Positions 36,836-47,685 are shown, numbered from the stretch's first letter. The stretch is DNA of 64,000 nucleotides from Paenibacillus sp. FSL R7-0273 (GCF_000758625.1 NZ_CP009283.1:5653501-5717500); one strand, 5' to 3'. Translations and numbers: made by a program. The notes: generated from the letters alone by a model not told the origin.

Positions 36836-37228
36836 ATGTATTTAATCCGGCGTCTGTTCTCATGGAGAATATCTAGTCCTGTGCTTTCCGGGTTGTGCCG
36901 CTCCTTTACCTGGATGCTGCTGGGGGCTGTAGTCCTTTCGCTTCTGCTGTGGAGCAGCGGGATGAAGGAGCAGGACCTGGCGATGTACACCTACATAGTG
37001 CATGGCATTGCTGCCGCCTTCGGCGGGCTTACGGCCGGACGGAGAGCAGCCAGCAGAGGCTGGTATCAAGGCGCGCTGACAGGGATTTTTTACGGAGTGA
37101 TTGTGCTGCTGGTCGGATTCCTGGCACTGGACAGCTCCCCCTCAGGCATGGACGTGGTATGGGTGCTGGTAGCTGCAGTGATTGGCGCGCTCGGCGGAAT
37201 ATTTGGGGTTAATTTACAAAAATCCTAG
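36836..37228 (+). CDS. TIGR04086-family small membrane protein (YrzE-like)
   Basis: 130 residues, four membrane segments (MLLGAVVLSLLLW, YIVHGIAAAFGGLTAGRRA, IFYGVIVLLVGFLAL, VWVLVAAVIGALGGIFGVN). The GGLTAGRRA segment with Gly-rich helices is the family pattern; in Bacillus the homologue yrzE lies next to yrbG, as here. Function unknown. AGGAGG is 7 bases before the ATG. It is divergent from the DUF421 gene across a 238-base gap. Confidence 0.85.
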   Translation: MYLIRRLFSWRISSPVLSGLCRSFTWMLLGAVVLSLLLWSSGMKEQDLAMYTYIVHGIAAAFGGLTAGRRAASRGWYQGALTGIFYGVIVLLVGFLALDSSPSGMDVVWVLVAAVIGALGGIFGVNLQKS

Positions 37229-37322
37229 AAAATTTAATTCCAGAGGACATGAAATCTTTTATTAAAAATATGTTACACTGGATTCATCTGATCTGTTTAT
37301 CTTCAAGGAGGCTTTGAATACT

Positions 37323-38159
37323 TTGCTTTACCAGTCGATGAATCATGTGGTGCTGTTCACCATCGTAATCGTAGTCCTGTTAATCTGGCTCGGTTCAAGA
37401 CGCAATCCTCTGCTTGCATTCTTAGAGCTCGGGAAGGAGCTGCTCCGCTCCTATAAGTTTTTATTAATTGTTGCCGGTATGATCAGCGTCCTGACCCTTA
37501 ATAAATATGAACTGCAGTTTGAGAAAAAAATGCATCTCGGCTCGGATTTCACCTCATTTGTCTTCGGGCTTGAGGGGCATTTCGTCCAGCAGCTTCAGCA
37601 GCTATTTTATGCTCCCTGGCTGACGCCGGTCATCGTGTTTTTCTATATTTTCATGCTCCAGTCCGTACTCGGCGCTTCGCTTGGCGTGTACCTGCTGGAT
37701 AAGAACCGGACAATGCTCTATGCGACATGCTATACGATCATGCTGGTCTACGCTGTGGCGATACCTTTCTACCTCTACTTTCCGGTCAATGAGGTCTGGT
37801 CCTATGCTCCGGCAGGCGTGCGATTCGTAATGCTTGATGTATTTCCGAGATTTGAACAGGAATACCGGCCGCTTTCCGGTCTGAACAACTGCTTTCCAAG
37901 CCTGCATACAGCCATTTCGGTTTCTACTGCGATCCTCGCTTACCGCTCCGGTAACCGGCGCTGGATGGCTATTACGACCGTTTCAGCCGCTATGATTGTA
38001 TTCGGAATTTTCTATCTCGGTATCCATTGGCTTACTGATATGATCGGCGGCACGGTGCTTGCCCTGGTCTCCACTTCTGTAGCTGTCCAGCTGGCTAAGC
38101 TCACTCTGCGCAGCGGCCGGGAGACCCTTACCGTTCCAAGCCGGGTCACCAATTCCTAA
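37323..38159 (+). CDS. PAP2-superfamily membrane phosphatase/phosphotransferase
   Basis: About 279 residues, six or more membrane segments. The C-terminal active site has PSLHTAIS (catalytic His of motif 2) and GIHWLTDMIGG (motif 3, HxxxD). The layout with CFPSLH resembles the inositol-phosphorylceramide synthase-like branch of PAP2, but the substrate (undecaprenyl pyrophosphate, phosphatidate or other lipid phosphate) cannot be told. I prefer TTG at 37323, 11 bases after AAGGAGG; a TTG at 37314 is only 2 bases from it and ATG 37338 is 26 bases away. It follows the YrzE-like gene and ends at a bidirectional terminator. Confidence 0.87.
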   Translation: MLYQSMNHVVLFTIVIVVLLIWLGSRRNPLLAFLELGKELLRSYKFLLIVAGMISVLTLNKYELQFEKKMHLGSDFTSFVFGLEGHFVQQLQQLFYAPWLTPVIVFFYIFMLQSVLGASLGVYLLDKNRTMLYATCYTIMLVYAVAIPFYLYFPVNEVWSYAPAGVRFVMLDVFPRFEQEYRPLSGLNNCFPSLHTAISVSTAILAYRSGNRRWMAITTVSAAMIVFGIFYLGIHWLTDMIGGTVLALVSTSVAVQLAKLTLRSGRETLTVPSRVTNS

Positions 38160-38183
38160 TTTTCATTTAACCGGCAGCACCTA

Positions 38184-38223
38184 AAAAAGCGGCGTTTCTC
38201 TTATACAGAGAACGCCGCTTTTA
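38184..38223. terminator. Bidirectional terminator between the PAP2 gene and yajC
   Basis: AAAAAGCGGCGTT-T-CTC (38184-38200) pairs with GAG-AACGCCGCTTTT (38208-38222), loop TTATACA, A and T tracts outside. Between convergent genes. Confidence 0.92.
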
Positions 38224-38245
38224 TGTACGAATAGCCGGATAATGA

Positions 38246-38551
38246 TTATTCTTTCTCTTCTGCAACCGTGACTGCATGGCTGATAGAGCCGCGGTCAAAT
38301 GTCAGCTTGGTTACATCATTAACGCGCAGTACAACGATATCGTCAGACAGCTCAACAATCGTCCCGTGCAGGCCGCCGATCGTAACGATCTTGTCGCCCT
38401 TCTTCAGCGCTTTCAGCATGGCGTTGCGCGTCTTGGTCTTCTTCTGCTGCGGACGGATCAGCAGGAAATAGAATACCACGAACATAAGCACAAACGGGCC
38501 TACCAGACCCAGAATACTGCCGCTTCCAGTTGTAGATGCTAATTGAAACAT
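38246..38551 (-). CDS. yajC: Preprotein translocase accessory subunit YajC
   Basis: 101 residues from ATG 38551 (MFQLASTTGSGS), with GGGGGGAG 4 bases upstream; the longer frame adds 11 residues containing the ribosome binding site. One N-terminal membrane helix (GPFVLMFVVFYFLLIRPQQKK) followed by the YajC soluble domain (LKKGDKIVTIGGLHGTIVEL). It associates with SecDF. It follows tgt, as in most Bacillales. Confidence 0.95.
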   Translation of the reverse strand: MFQLASTTGSGSILGLVGPFVLMFVVFYFLLIRPQQKKTKTRNAMLKALKKGDKIVTIGGLHGTIVELSDDIVVLRVNDVTKLTFDRGSISHAVTVAEEKE

Positions 38552-38671
38552 ATTTCTCCCCCCCTTCAATATGCATGGAAGCACAATCTAGTTCTCTAGT
38601 ACGCTTAAATTGCAATGGTAAACATAACTGTTCATGCTGCAATAAGACCATATGGTAAATACACAGTTGTA

Positions 38672-39814
<1,143 letters not shown>

Positions 39815-39831
39815 TTAACCCTTTCTCTTGC

Positions 39832-40860
39832 TTAATAAATAAACATTGCATCGCCGAAGCTGAAGAACCGGTAATTCTCCTTGATAGCTTCTTCATAAGC
39901 GGCAAGGATATGCTCCCGGCCGGCCAGCGCGCTGACCAGCATTACCAGCGTAGATTTCGGCAGATGGAAGTTTGTGATCAGTGCGTTAACGACCGTAAAG
40001 GTATATCCCGGATAAATGAAAATATCCGTCCAGCCGCTGCCGGCCGTAAGCGGTCCGCCGTTAGCCTGTCTTCCAACCGTTTCAAGTGTCCGGCAGGAGG
40101 TGGTGCCGACAGCAATAATCCGCCCGCCTCTTGCCTTAGCTTCATTGAGCAGGTCCGCCGTCTCCTGGGACAGCACATAATACTCGGCATGCATGACATG
40201 CTCTTCTACCTTCTCTACCGACATAGGACGGAAAGTACCTAATCCGACGTGAAGGGTGATGTAGGCGATGTTAACGCCTTTAGCTGCAATCTGCTCCAGC
40301 AGCTCTTTCGTAAAATGCAGACCTGCTGTCGGGGCAGCCGCCGATCCTTCGTGGCGGGCATACACCGTCTGATACCGTTCACGGTCATCGAGTGTCTCCT
40401 TGATGTAAGGAGGCAGCGGCATCGAGCCAAGCCGGTCGAGAATTTCCTGAAAAATCCCTTTATAAATGAAGCGGAGTGTCCGTCCGCCCATATCAGCCTC
40501 TTCTTCAATAACAGCCCTGAGCTCATCGCTGAACACAATCACGGCACCGTTCTTCAGCTTCTTGCCCGGCTTGACCAGCGCTTCCCAGCGGTCTTCGCCC
40601 AGGCTCTTCAGAAGCAGCACCTCTGCTTTGGCGCCCGTATCCTCCTTGACCCCGAAAAGTCTAGCCGGAATAACCCGGGTGTCATTCAGCACCAGCGTAT
40701 CGCCCGGCTGAAACTGCTCCAGAATATCTGTGAAATGCCGGTGCAGGATCTGCCCGTTCTCCTTGTCCACCATTAACAGTCTTGAAGCACTGCGGTCAAG
40801 CAGCGGAGTCTGGGCAATCAGCTCTTCCGGCAAATGAAAGTCATAATCTTCTACGTTCAT
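39832..40860 (-). CDS. queA: S-adenosylmethionine:tRNA ribosyltransferase-isomerase
   Basis: 342 residues. It transfers the ribosyl part of SAM to preQ1-tRNA, forming epoxyqueuosine. Motifs: [75 protein letters not shown]. Complete and canonical. It is 9 bases downstream of the SpoIID-like gene and is followed by tgt. Confidence 0.98.
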   Translation of the reverse strand: MNVEDYDFHLPEELIAQTPLLDRSASRLLMVDKENGQILHRHFTDILEQFQPGDTLVLNDTRVIPARLFGVKEDTGAKAEVLLLKSLGEDRWEALVKPGKKLKNGAVIVFSDELRAVIEEEADMGGRTLRFIYKGIFQEILDRLGSMPLPPYIKETLDDRERYQTVYARHEGSAAAPTAGLHFTKELLEQIAAKGVNIAYITLHVGLGTFRPMSVEKVEEHVMHAEYYVLSQETADLLNEAKARGGRIIAVGTTSCRTLETVGRQANGGPLTAGSGWTDIFIYPGYTFTVVNALITNFHLPKSTLVMLVSALAGREHILAAYEEAIKENYRFFSFGDAMFIY

Positions 40861-40869
40861 ACTCTGTCT

Positions 40870-42951
40870 TCATTCCTTAACTATAGTAACGTTATTAAAA
40901 TAGTGTTGCAATATTTGCTTATAATCATACCCGTTGTCCGCCATGCCCTTTACGCCCCATTGGGACATGCCGAGACCATGGCCGTTCCCCCAGCCGATAA
41001 AATAGAAGCCGCTGGTTCCCGTTACGACACGTGCAGCAGTGCCTGCGCCCATGACAACTGTTCCGCTGGCATTGGCGGACACCTTGCCTGAAGCCGACAG
41101 CACGCCTGCCGTCTGTGAACCGCTGACTGTAGCGGTTTTGCCGTCAGCGCCTAATACAGTATAACTTCCGGAAGGTACAATATCAAACAAGGTGCTGGGC
41201 AATCCGCCGAACGAGGAACGGAACAAATCCGGGTATTTCACCTGCAGAATCTCACCGTTCGCCTTCACCTGTGTAGCTCTGCCGGAAGGTCCGCGCTGCG
41301 TGACCTGCAGGCTGACAATCGAAGAAGGCAGTGAATTACTGGTCTTGCCGGCCAGGCTCTTGAGCAGCTCGGCGGATGTATACGGTCCTTTGATCCAGCT
41401 GTAGCTGCCGTTCTCATATACCTGATCCAGCACTACAGCGTTCTCGCCCGGATTCAGCTTACCTACCGGATTGGCACTGCTCTCAATCACCGGCAGCGGA
41501 CGGACATTCACATCTTTGGTTGTGGCCGTCGCGATGCTGAGTCCGGCGGCATTCTTGTCTCCGGTCAGCTTGATATTGTCCTCGCGGGCATAGCCGGTAA
41601 CGCCGCTGGGCAGCAGCAGATAGTACCACTGCTTCGCGGATCCGACTGCCGCTTTATCCTCAGCACTGGGTACGCTGACGAAGGGATCACCGCCATTGTT
41701 CCATACCTCGGAAGGGTCGGCTGTTCTGCCGCCGCTGTTGGAGGAGAAGACCGCCTCGACCACCTTGCCGCCGCTGATCAGCACTTCGGCTGCAGTATCA
41801 TCAACAGCCTTGGTGATTGCAGGCGCCTCGGCACCGATTCCGTTATAAACCTGGCTAAGAGTCGTATCTACTACGTTAGCCACATCGAATTTGTTGCCCT
41901 GGGCCCGCGCATAGCTGCGTGCAGCTACCGCCTGGGCTTTTAGCGCTTCGGCTGGCCAGCCCGAGGAGACTTCACCGCCGACTACAGCATACAGGTACTG
42001 CTCCATCGGAACCACATTAATGACGGCAAGTGATCCGGACAGTCCGCTCAGTTCCAGATCACCGCGGTAGGTCCGCTTGGATCTTTCGGCAATTTGAATG
42101 CCTGAGGCGTTGCCGGAGGCTGTAAATTTCGCTCCGCTGCCGGAGACGACATAATGGTAGGCCTGTCCCTGGCTGGTCCAGTCCAGACCGGCATCCGTGC
42201 GGATAATCAGCCCCGGAGTGCTGACAGCAGCTGCAGCCCAGGACAGCTGCGGCAGAGCAGCCGCTGCCTGTGCCTGCAGGGCAGCCAGCTCACTGTCATT
42301 CACGGCCTCACCGGCCCATACCTGGTACCGGGCACCGCCGTCAGCACCTGATGCCAGCACCTGCCAGGCATCGATTCCGGCATCCGTAATGCTGCCGAGC
42401 ACCGCCGCCGCTTCCTGTGCAGTGGCGAAGTCGCCTGCCAGCAGATGCTTGTTGCCCTTCACAGCTGCAGCCTGTCCCTCCGGAATGGATAATCCGGCCT
42501 TATTAACGCGGGCAAGCCCGTCCTTGGCTGCTGCTTCACTTGCATAGGGAGCCGTATACAGCTGGTATACACTGGCCCCGCCGCGTGTTGTCACGAACAG
42601 CTGCGGCTTATCCGACGTGGATTGCAGCTTCTTTGCGGCATCGGCCGCAGTCTGCCAGGAGGAGGTCTCCATTACTTTAACCTTGTACAGATCGAGGCTT
42701 ACGCGGATTCTGCTGTTGCCGGGTACAGGCAGCAGTGCCGCTTCGTTACCCGAGGTCAGCGTAAACGCTTCTGCCGACTGCAGTGTAACGAACGGGACAG
42801 TCGATTTATATTTGCTGCCGATATCGGCGTATAGGGCAACCCTGATCGGTGCGGATTCGGCGTAAGTGTCACCTGCAGGAACAAGCAAACTTCCGGCGGT
42901 CAGCGCTGCCGCAAGCAGCGCCCGGCTTAGCTGCCTGGCAAACTTCATCAT
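40870..42951 (-). CDS. Secreted SpoIID/LytB-domain protein with SH3-like insert
   Basis: 693 residues (ATG at 42951 or 42948, after AAGGGGG). Signal peptide (KFARQLSRALLAAALTAG, cleavage near TYAES). An N-terminal region with two SPOR-like repeats (YKVKVMETSSWQTAADAAKKL; YQLYTAPYASEAAAKDGL), then the SpoIID domain: VVPMEQYLYAVVGGEVSSGWP with the Glu that is catalytic in SpoIID lytic transglycosylases, ALKAQAVAARSYA, SSNSGGRTADP, and the end motif GHGLGMSQWGVKGMA. The SpoIID domain is split by an SH3-like segment (ATTKDVNVRPLP...YSWIKG). It likely cuts denuded or spore peptidoglycan; SPOR domains suggest septal targeting. It lies between ruvB and queA, where Bacillus also has a SpoIID-like neighbour in some species. 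Confidence 0.9.
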   Translation of the reverse strand: MMKFARQLSRALLAAALTAGSLLVPAGDTYAESAPIRVALYADIGSKYKSTVPFVTLQSAEAFTLTSGNEAALLPVPGNSRIRVSLDLYKVKVMETSSWQTAADAAKKLQSTSDKPQLFVTTRGGASVYQLYTAPYASEAAAKDGLARVNKAGLSIPEGQAAAVKGNKHLLAGDFATAQEAAAVLGSITDAGIDAWQVLASGADGGARYQVWAGEAVNDSELAALQAQAAAALPQLSWAAAAVSTPGLIIRTDAGLDWTSQGQAYHYVVSGSGAKFTASGNASGIQIAERSKRTYRGDLELSGLSGSLAVINVVPMEQYLYAVVGGEVSSGWPAEALKAQAVAARSYARAQGNKFDVANVVDTTLSQVYNGIGAEAPAITKAVDDTAAEVLISGGKVVEAVFSSNSGGRTADPSEVWNNGGDPFVSVPSAEDKAAVGSAKQWYYLLLPSGVTGYAREDNIKLTGDKNAAGLSIATATTKDVNVRPLPVIESSANPVGKLNPGENAVVLDQVYENGSYSWIKGPYTSAELLKSLAGKTSNSLPSSIVSLQVTQRGPSGRATQVKANGEILQVKYPDLFRSSFGGLPSTLFDIVPSGSYTVLGADGKTATVSGSQTAGVLSASGKVSANASGTVVMGAGTAARVVTGTSGFYFIGWGNGHGLGMSQWGVKGMADNGYDYKQILQHYFNNVTIVKE

Positions 42952-43007
42952 GTCATCCCCCTTGGAAGTTAAATGTAGATTATAGGCTTACTGTTCAGGA
43001 CGTATCC

Positions 43008-44015
43008 TTAATTCTGCTGCGGCGGCAGCGGAAGACCTAAATGATGATAGGCAGCCGGTGTCACGATTCTGCCTCTGGGCGTACGCTGCAGAAAGCCGAT
43101 CTGCAGCAGATACGGCTCATACACATCTTCAATCGTCTGACTCTCTTCACCTATCGTAGCAGCAATTGTATCCAGCCCGACAGGCCCGCCGCGGAACGAG
43201 GTGATCATGGCATTCAGCATTTTGTGGTCAATGCTGTCCAGGCCGCGCGGGTCAACCTGCAGCATCTTCAATGATTCGGCCGCAATCTCAGGGGTAATAA
43301 TCCCGTCCCCACGCACCTGCGCGAAGTCGCGGACCCGCTTCAGCAGGCGGTTGGCAATACGCGGTGTTCCCCGGGAACGCAGGGCTACCGCCTCAGCCGC
43401 ATCTCCGATAATCTCAATGCCGAGCATTTCGGCACTGCGCGAGACAATGAAGCTGAGCTCATCAATGGTGTAGTATTCCAGACGGCTAACCACACCAAAA
43501 CGGTCACGCAGCGGTGCAGACAGAAGACCGGCGCGGGTGGTCGCCCCGATCAGCGTAAACGGCGGCAGGTCCAGCCGTACGGAACGGGCGCTTGGCCCTT
43601 TGCCGATCATAATATCAAGGGCAAAGTCCTCCATCGCCGGATACATGACCTCCTCCACCGTACGGTGCAGCCGGTGAATCTCGTCGATGAACAGTACGTC
43701 GCCCTCCTGCAGATTGGTCAACAGGGCGGCCAGATCACCCGGCCGCTCAATCGCCGGTCCGGAGGTTGTCCGCAGATTTACGCCGAGCTCGTTGGCGATA
43801 ATATTCGCCAGCGTCGTTTTGCCGAGTCCCGGCGGCCCGTACAGCAGTACATGATCCAGCGCCTCACTGCGCATCTTGGCTGCTTCAATATATATTTTCA
43901 GGTTTTCCTTCACCTGATTCTGTCCGATGTACTCGCCTAAATAACGCGGACGCAGACTGAACTCCGCCGCCTGCTCGTCCATCATCAGATTGGCTGATAT
44001 AATCCGGTCATCCAT
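43008..44015 (-). CDS. ruvB: Holliday junction branch-migration ATPase RuvB
   Basis: 335 residues. AAA+ motor: [13 protein letters not shown], Walker [10 protein letters not shown], Walker [10 protein letters not shown], sensor 1 [10 protein letters not shown], arginine finger region PLRDRFG, and the winged-helix C-terminus ([20 protein letters not shown]). Last gene of ruvC-ruvA-ruvB on this strand. GGAGTG lies 7 bases before the ATG. Confidence 0.98.
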   Translation of the reverse strand: MDDRIISANLMMDEQAAEFSLRPRYLGEYIGQNQVKENLKIYIEAAKMRSEALDHVLLYGPPGLGKTTLANIIANELGVNLRTTSGPAIERPGDLAALLTNLQEGDVLFIDEIHRLHRTVEEVMYPAMEDFALDIMIGKGPSARSVRLDLPPFTLIGATTRAGLLSAPLRDRFGVVSRLEYYTIDELSFIVSRSAEMLGIEIIGDAAEAVALRSRGTPRIANRLLKRVRDFAQVRGDGIITPEIAAESLKMLQVDPRGLDSIDHKMLNAMITSFRGGPVGLDTIAATIGEESQTIEDVYEPYLLQIGFLQRTPRGRIVTPAAYHHLGLPLPPQQN

Positions 44016-44065
44016 TATTTATCACTCCGTTCTTCAACACTGTGTCCATGCTTCAAAGCAGCCGC

Positions 44066-44689
44066 TTACTTGGCAGTGTACAGTAGCCCCAGCGCCTTCT
44101 TCATCAGCACATCGACAGTTCCGCTGTCCGCGCCTTCCTTCTTCATCGTCAGCCATACACGGTCAAGCTCTGCTTCTGTATATCCCAGCGCCTTCAGCGC
44201 ATCCCGTGCTTCTTCCCATGGCAGGGCAGCAGCCTTCGCATCAGCTTCAGCTGCTACCGCGAACAGCCCCGTCTGAATCGGCACGGAGCTCAGTCCGTCC
44301 AGCTTATCGCGCAGGTCGAGGATCATGCGCTGGGCGGTCTTTTTGCCGATGCCCGGAAGCTTCATCAGGAAGGTGATATTCTCCTGGTAGATGGCCGAGA
44401 TCAGCTGATCCGGCGTCCCCCCGGTCAGAATGCCGAGCGCCACCCGTGGTCCGATGCCGGACACCTCAATCAGCTTGCGGAACAGCTTCTGCTCCTCACG
44501 GGTCGGGAACCCGAACAGCAGCGTGGCATCCTCACGGGTCTGGTAGTGGATATAGACCATCACCGGACCCTCGGTCTTGGCAAAGGCGTAAGGATTCGGG
44601 CAGAACACCCGGTAGCCCACCCCTTGTATATCAAGCACAATATATTCGGACTCCAGATAAACAACCGGTCCTCTTAAAAAATCTATCAT
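44066..44689 (-). CDS. ruvA: Holliday junction-binding protein RuvA
   Basis: 207 residues. OB domain (MIDFLRGPVVYLESEYIVLD), acidic pin region, tandem HhH motifs (LIEVSGIGPRVALGIL; LMKLPGIGKKTAQRMILDL) and the C-terminal RuvB-binding helix domain (ARDALKALGYTEAELDRVW). Its ATG overlaps the ruvC stop codon (ATGA), so the two are coupled. Confidence 0.98.
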   Translation of the reverse strand: MIDFLRGPVVYLESEYIVLDIQGVGYRVFCPNPYAFAKTEGPVMVYIHYQTREDATLLFGFPTREEQKLFRKLIEVSGIGPRVALGILTGGTPDQLISAIYQENITFLMKLPGIGKKTAQRMILDLRDKLDGLSSVPIQTGLFAVAAEADAKAAALPWEEARDALKALGYTEAELDRVWLTMKKEGADSGTVDVLMKKALGLLYTAK

Positions 44690-45189
44690 TTTCGCAATAC
44701 CTCATTTAGTTTGGAATTTAGACTCACGGAATGGGCATGACACACCGCTACCGCCAGCGCATCGGCCACATCGTCCGGCTTCGGGACAGCAGACAGCTTC
44801 AATAGCAGCTTCACCATTTCCTGTACCTGCTTCTTCTCGGCCTTGCCGTATCCGACGACCGCCTGCTTCACCATCATTGGCGTATACTCGGAAACAGGAA
44901 GCCCCTTCTGGACAGCTGCAAGAATCAGCACACCGCGGGCCTGCGCCACCGGGAGCGCTGTCGTTACGTTCCGGGCAAAAAACAGCTTCTCTATGGCAAC
45001 CATATCCGGCTTATAACGGTCAATGAGCTGGACCATGCCCTCATAGACATGCAAAAGCCGCTCTTCCTCCGGCGTATGCGCCTCTGTCTGAATGGAGCCA
45101 TACTGAACCGGCGTCAGTTTATTTCCTGTCTTATCAACAAAACCGAAGCCGACAATCGCCAGCCCCGGGTCAATTCCCAAAATACGCAA
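44686..45189 (-). CDS. ruvC: Holliday junction resolvase RuvC
   Basis: 167 residues from a TTG at 45189 (MRILGIDPGLAIVGFG, the canonical RuvC start), with AGAGGAGAG 7 bases upstream; an ATG 39 bases further up would add an atypical tail. Catalytic acids: Asp in GIDPG, Glu in VAIEKLFFARN, and the pair in KPDDVADALAVAVCH. Bacillus subtilis lacks ruvC and uses RecU; presence here agrees with Paenibacillaceae. To its right the conserved block is interrupted by the agr-ketosynthase cluster. Confidence 0.95.
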   Translation of the reverse strand: MRILGIDPGLAIVGFGFVDKTGNKLTPVQYGSIQTEAHTPEEERLLHVYEGMVQLIDRYKPDMVAIEKLFFARNVTTALPVAQARGVLILAAVQKGLPVSEYTPMMVKQAVVGYGKAEKKQVQEMVKLLLKLSAVPKPDDVADALAVAVCHAHSVSLNSKLNEVLRK

Positions 45190-45277
45190 ATCCGATCTCT
45201 CCTCTGCTACAGGCAGGATATTCCTCATGACGGTCCATTATCCGCCCTTAAAGCGAACATATGTATTCCTTCAAACC

Positions 45278-45283
45278 ATTATA
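45278..45283 (-). promoter_or_regulatory. Extended -10 promoter candidate for ruvCAB
   Basis: TGTTATAAT on the minus strand (TATAAT at 45278-45283) has the extended TGn element and no good -35. It would start transcription about 80 bases before ruvC. Confidence 0.45.
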
Positions 45284-45338
45284 ACAAAAAACCCTCCGGC
45301 CGGAGCATAAAATTTGCCGTACCTGCAGATTAAGAGAC

Positions 45339-45382
45339 AAAAAGCGGATGCCCCGGGCTCTCCCGCTGCTGATCCGCTTTTT
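45339..45382. terminator. Terminator between agrA and ruvC
   Basis: AAAAAGCGGAT (45339-45349) pairs with ATCCGCTTTTT (45372-45382), with A and T tracts. It ends the agr transcript; the GC-rich palindrome CTCCGGCCGGAG followed by GGTTTTTT on the minus strand near 45291-45303 may be a second stop. Confidence 0.85.
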
Positions 45383-45412
45383 TAGTAGTTTAATTTAGTA
45401 GTACTAATGTAG

Positions 45413-45448
45413 TTTCTATAATCTATTATTTTTCTATAATCTATTATC
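45413..45448. repeat. 18-bp tandem duplication at the 3' end of agrA
   Basis: Two adjacent copies of TTTCTATAATCTATTAT plus one base (45413-45430 and 45431-45448) differ only at the last base. The second copy overlaps the agrA stop codon. Confidence 0.9.
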
Positions 45449-46181
45449 AGTGCGGAATAATATCCTTCAGTCCCCCCAGAAAACGGCTGGAGGCATAACA
45501 GATTTCACCGTTAATCATCCGGATTTCACGGTTCTTCGTATCCACTTCGGTAATATTATCCTTATTGACGACAAAAGAGTTGTGACAGCGGTAGAACCGC
45601 GAGTCCATCTCCAGAATATCCTTCAGCTTGCCGTAGAACTCGACCTGGCGGTTTTTGGCATGCAGAATGATTTTGTGCAGCTGCGGCGAGGTTTCAAAGA
45701 ATAAAATATCATTATAATCAATGCTGATCAGCTTATCGCCGGATTTGGTCTGGAATTTCTTAATATTGTTGTACTTATTCTGCAGATAACGGGTATTGGC
45801 GGTATCAATGCATTCAATAACACGCTGGCGGATATCAGTGAATTTATCCTTCGTGATATAATCCATCGCTTCCACCTTATAGGTGAACGTTAAATAGGTC
45901 AGCTCGGAATGAGTGGTCACAAAGACGATAGCTCCAAGGCTGTCATACTGGCGGATCTCCGCACCCAGTGCAATTCCGCTCTTCTCCTCCTGAAGATCCA
46001 CGTCCAGAAAGTACAGCCCCGTCACCCGGTTATTCTGCAGATAGTCAAGAACATCCTGGGATCGCCCTGTGGAGATTACCAGCTTCATATCCAGGTTCTC
46101 CATCATAATATAGTTCTCTATGTAAGTGTTGAGCCGCTTTCTTTGTTCAGGGTCATCCTCACATACAAATATCTCCAGCAT
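45447..46181 (-). CDS. agrA: AgrA-like LytTR response regulator
   Basis: 244 residues. Receiver domain: acidic pocket CEDDPEQ, phospho-acceptor Asp60 in YFLDVDL, VFVTTHSE, and the Lys of YITKDKF. C-terminal LytTR DNA-binding domain: ILFFETSPQLHKIILH, FYGKLKDILEMDSRFYRCHNSFVVN, where the RCHNSFVVN stretch matches Staphylococcus AgrA including its redox-sensitive Cys. It should be phosphorylated by the adjacent AgrC and bind paired direct repeats in target promoters. GGAGG is 7 bases before the ATG. Last gene of the agr cluster. Confidence 0.93.
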   Translation of the reverse strand: MLEIFVCEDDPEQRKRLNTYIENYIMMENLDMKLVISTGRSQDVLDYLQNNRVTGLYFLDVDLQEEKSGIALGAEIRQYDSLGAIVFVTTHSELTYLTFTYKVEAMDYITKDKFTDIRQRVIECIDTANTRYLQNKYNNIKKFQTKSGDKLISIDYNDILFFETSPQLHKIILHAKNRQVEFYGKLKDILEMDSRFYRCHNSFVVNKDNITEVDTKNREIRMINGEICYASSRFLGGLKDIIPH

Positions 46182-46202
46182 CCATTTTCCTCCAATCTAT
46201 AG

Positions 46203-47495
46203 CTAATACACTTCAAGTTCCTGAACAAACTGACCTTCTTTCCTGTATGTATCCAGCGTAACACCGGCGCATTGGGAGACAATCTCCCTCAGATTGCTCA
46301 GCCCTAGCCCCCGGCCCGTACCTTTGGTGGAGAACCCTTTTTCAAAAATCTGGTGCAGCTCGGGACCGTTCGGCTGGCAGCTGTTCGCTACGGCAATCAG
46401 CAGACCTCCGGAACGTTTAACCAGCGCAACCCGCAGGTTGGAGGCTTCGCATTTGACCGCTTCCTCAATGGCATTATCGAGGATAATACCCAGACACCGG
46501 CAGAGCTTGACGGAATCCATGTTGATGGCTTCAATCGGCTCAACTGCCTCTACAACAGCATTGATATGAAGCTCCTGGGCACGAATCAGCTTCGAGGACA
46601 GAATGCCCTTCAGCTCCTGGACCTTAACATTTTGCAGCGTACCCAGCTTATAGTTGTTATTCTGCATCCCCTGGCTGATCGGAAGGATCTTGTTGTCAAA
46701 ATAGGTGCTCAGCCCCTCCATATCCTTTGATCTTATGTATTCTGACATCGACAGCAGGATGTTGATATAATCATGGCGGAATTTCTGCATGTCGGCATAC
46801 ATCATTTCAAGATTATCCGTGTACTCCTGCAGCCGTTCATACTGCTCCTGCTTGCTCTGCATCGCTGCCTCTTTCATTACACTTCGTGTAAGCACAAGGA
46901 ACACACCGATCAGGAGGATAAAATAAAATGCAAACAGCAGGCTGTTCGCCTGAATATTCGCATTGGTGAAGCCCTGCTGCTTCCCGATCAGGATGTTGGC
47001 ATAAAAAATCACTACTGTAATGACACAGAGAACAGCGAACAAAATCCCGTATCTGCGGATTAGAAGATCAAATGCCTGGAATTTTGTGAACAAAAAGCGT
47101 GCGGCGTAGGCCATAATAATGGCTATAACAAAATAAGTAGGGTAGTAGACAAATTTGAGGCCTCCGCTTGTAATCTCATCAAGAGATGAGCTGGAGAAAT
47201 AAATAAAGATGCTGCTGGTTATGTAATCACTGATTACAGAAATGATAATCGCCAGAATCGGAATGATAACACTAAAAACAATTCCCCTTGATTTCCAGTA
47301 ACTCATTGCGATACACAGCAGAAGAATAACAGCAATGCTGGCAACACCAATCATGTAATACAGCGGATATACGACAGCAAAAGAGATGACGAACATTGCA
47401 AGACTGAATGTAAACTTAAATCTCCGCTGATTTAAAATATAAATACTTAGATTTAGTGTAAGCATCTGAGCTCCGATAGTTAGCAAATCCCTCAA
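46203..47495 (-). CDS. agrC: AgrC-like sensor histidine kinase
   Basis: 430 residues from a TTG at 47495 (RDLLTIGAQMLTLN), 9 bases after GAGGAGG; an upstream ATG at 47519 abuts its purine stretch and is less likely. Six or seven membrane segments, then a coiled coil (KQEQYERLQEYTDNLEMMY), the phospho-acceptor His in MQKFRHDYINILLSMSEYI, and a GHKL ATPase with N box ILDNAIEEAVKC and G box GRGLGLSNLREIV. This is the HPK10 class that senses cyclic peptide pheromones. The N box, FRHDY and membrane layout match AgrC. It should recognise the peptide made from agrD directly upstream. Confidence 0.92.
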   Translation of the reverse strand: MRDLLTIGAQMLTLNLSIYILNQRRFKFTFSLAMFVISFAVVYPLYYMIGVASIAVILLLCIAMSYWKSRGIVFSVIIPILAIIISVISDYITSSIFIYFSSSSLDEITSGGLKFVYYPTYFVIAIIMAYAARFLFTKFQAFDLLIRRYGILFAVLCVITVVIFYANILIGKQQGFTNANIQANSLLFAFYFILLIGVFLVLTRSVMKEAAMQSKQEQYERLQEYTDNLEMMYADMQKFRHDYINILLSMSEYIRSKDMEGLSTYFDNKILPISQGMQNNNYKLGTLQNVKVQELKGILSSKLIRAQELHINAVVEAVEPIEAINMDSVKLCRCLGIILDNAIEEAVKCEASNLRVALVKRSGGLLIAVANSCQPNGPELHQIFEKGFSTKGTGRGLGLSNLREIVSQCAGVTLDTYRKEGQFVQELEVY

Positions 47496-47605
47496 AGTTA
47501 CGATCCTCCTCTGTATCATCCACCTCTTAATTTTATACAAGATTGGTACTTTAACCCTATGCAATCATTGTAATTCATACAATATAAACTAGTAAAGCTG
47601 AATAA

Positions 47606-47644
47606 CCCGAAAAGCCCCCCCTTACCTGGGAGGAGCCTTGCGGG
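47606..47644 (-). terminator. Strong hairpin between agrD and agrC
   Basis: On the minus strand CCCGcAAGGCTCCTCC pairs with GGGGGGGCTTTTCGGG around a short loop, about 16 bp with one mismatch and G-T pairs, then TTATTC. A second inverted repeat AAGCCTAT/ATAGGCTT (47648-47655, 47680-47687) precedes it. They may terminate part of the agrBD message or protect its 3' end, lowering agrCA relative to agrBD. Confidence 0.55.
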
Positions 47645-47685
47645 TGTAAGCCTATCTATTCATTCTACACTTTATGTATATAGGC

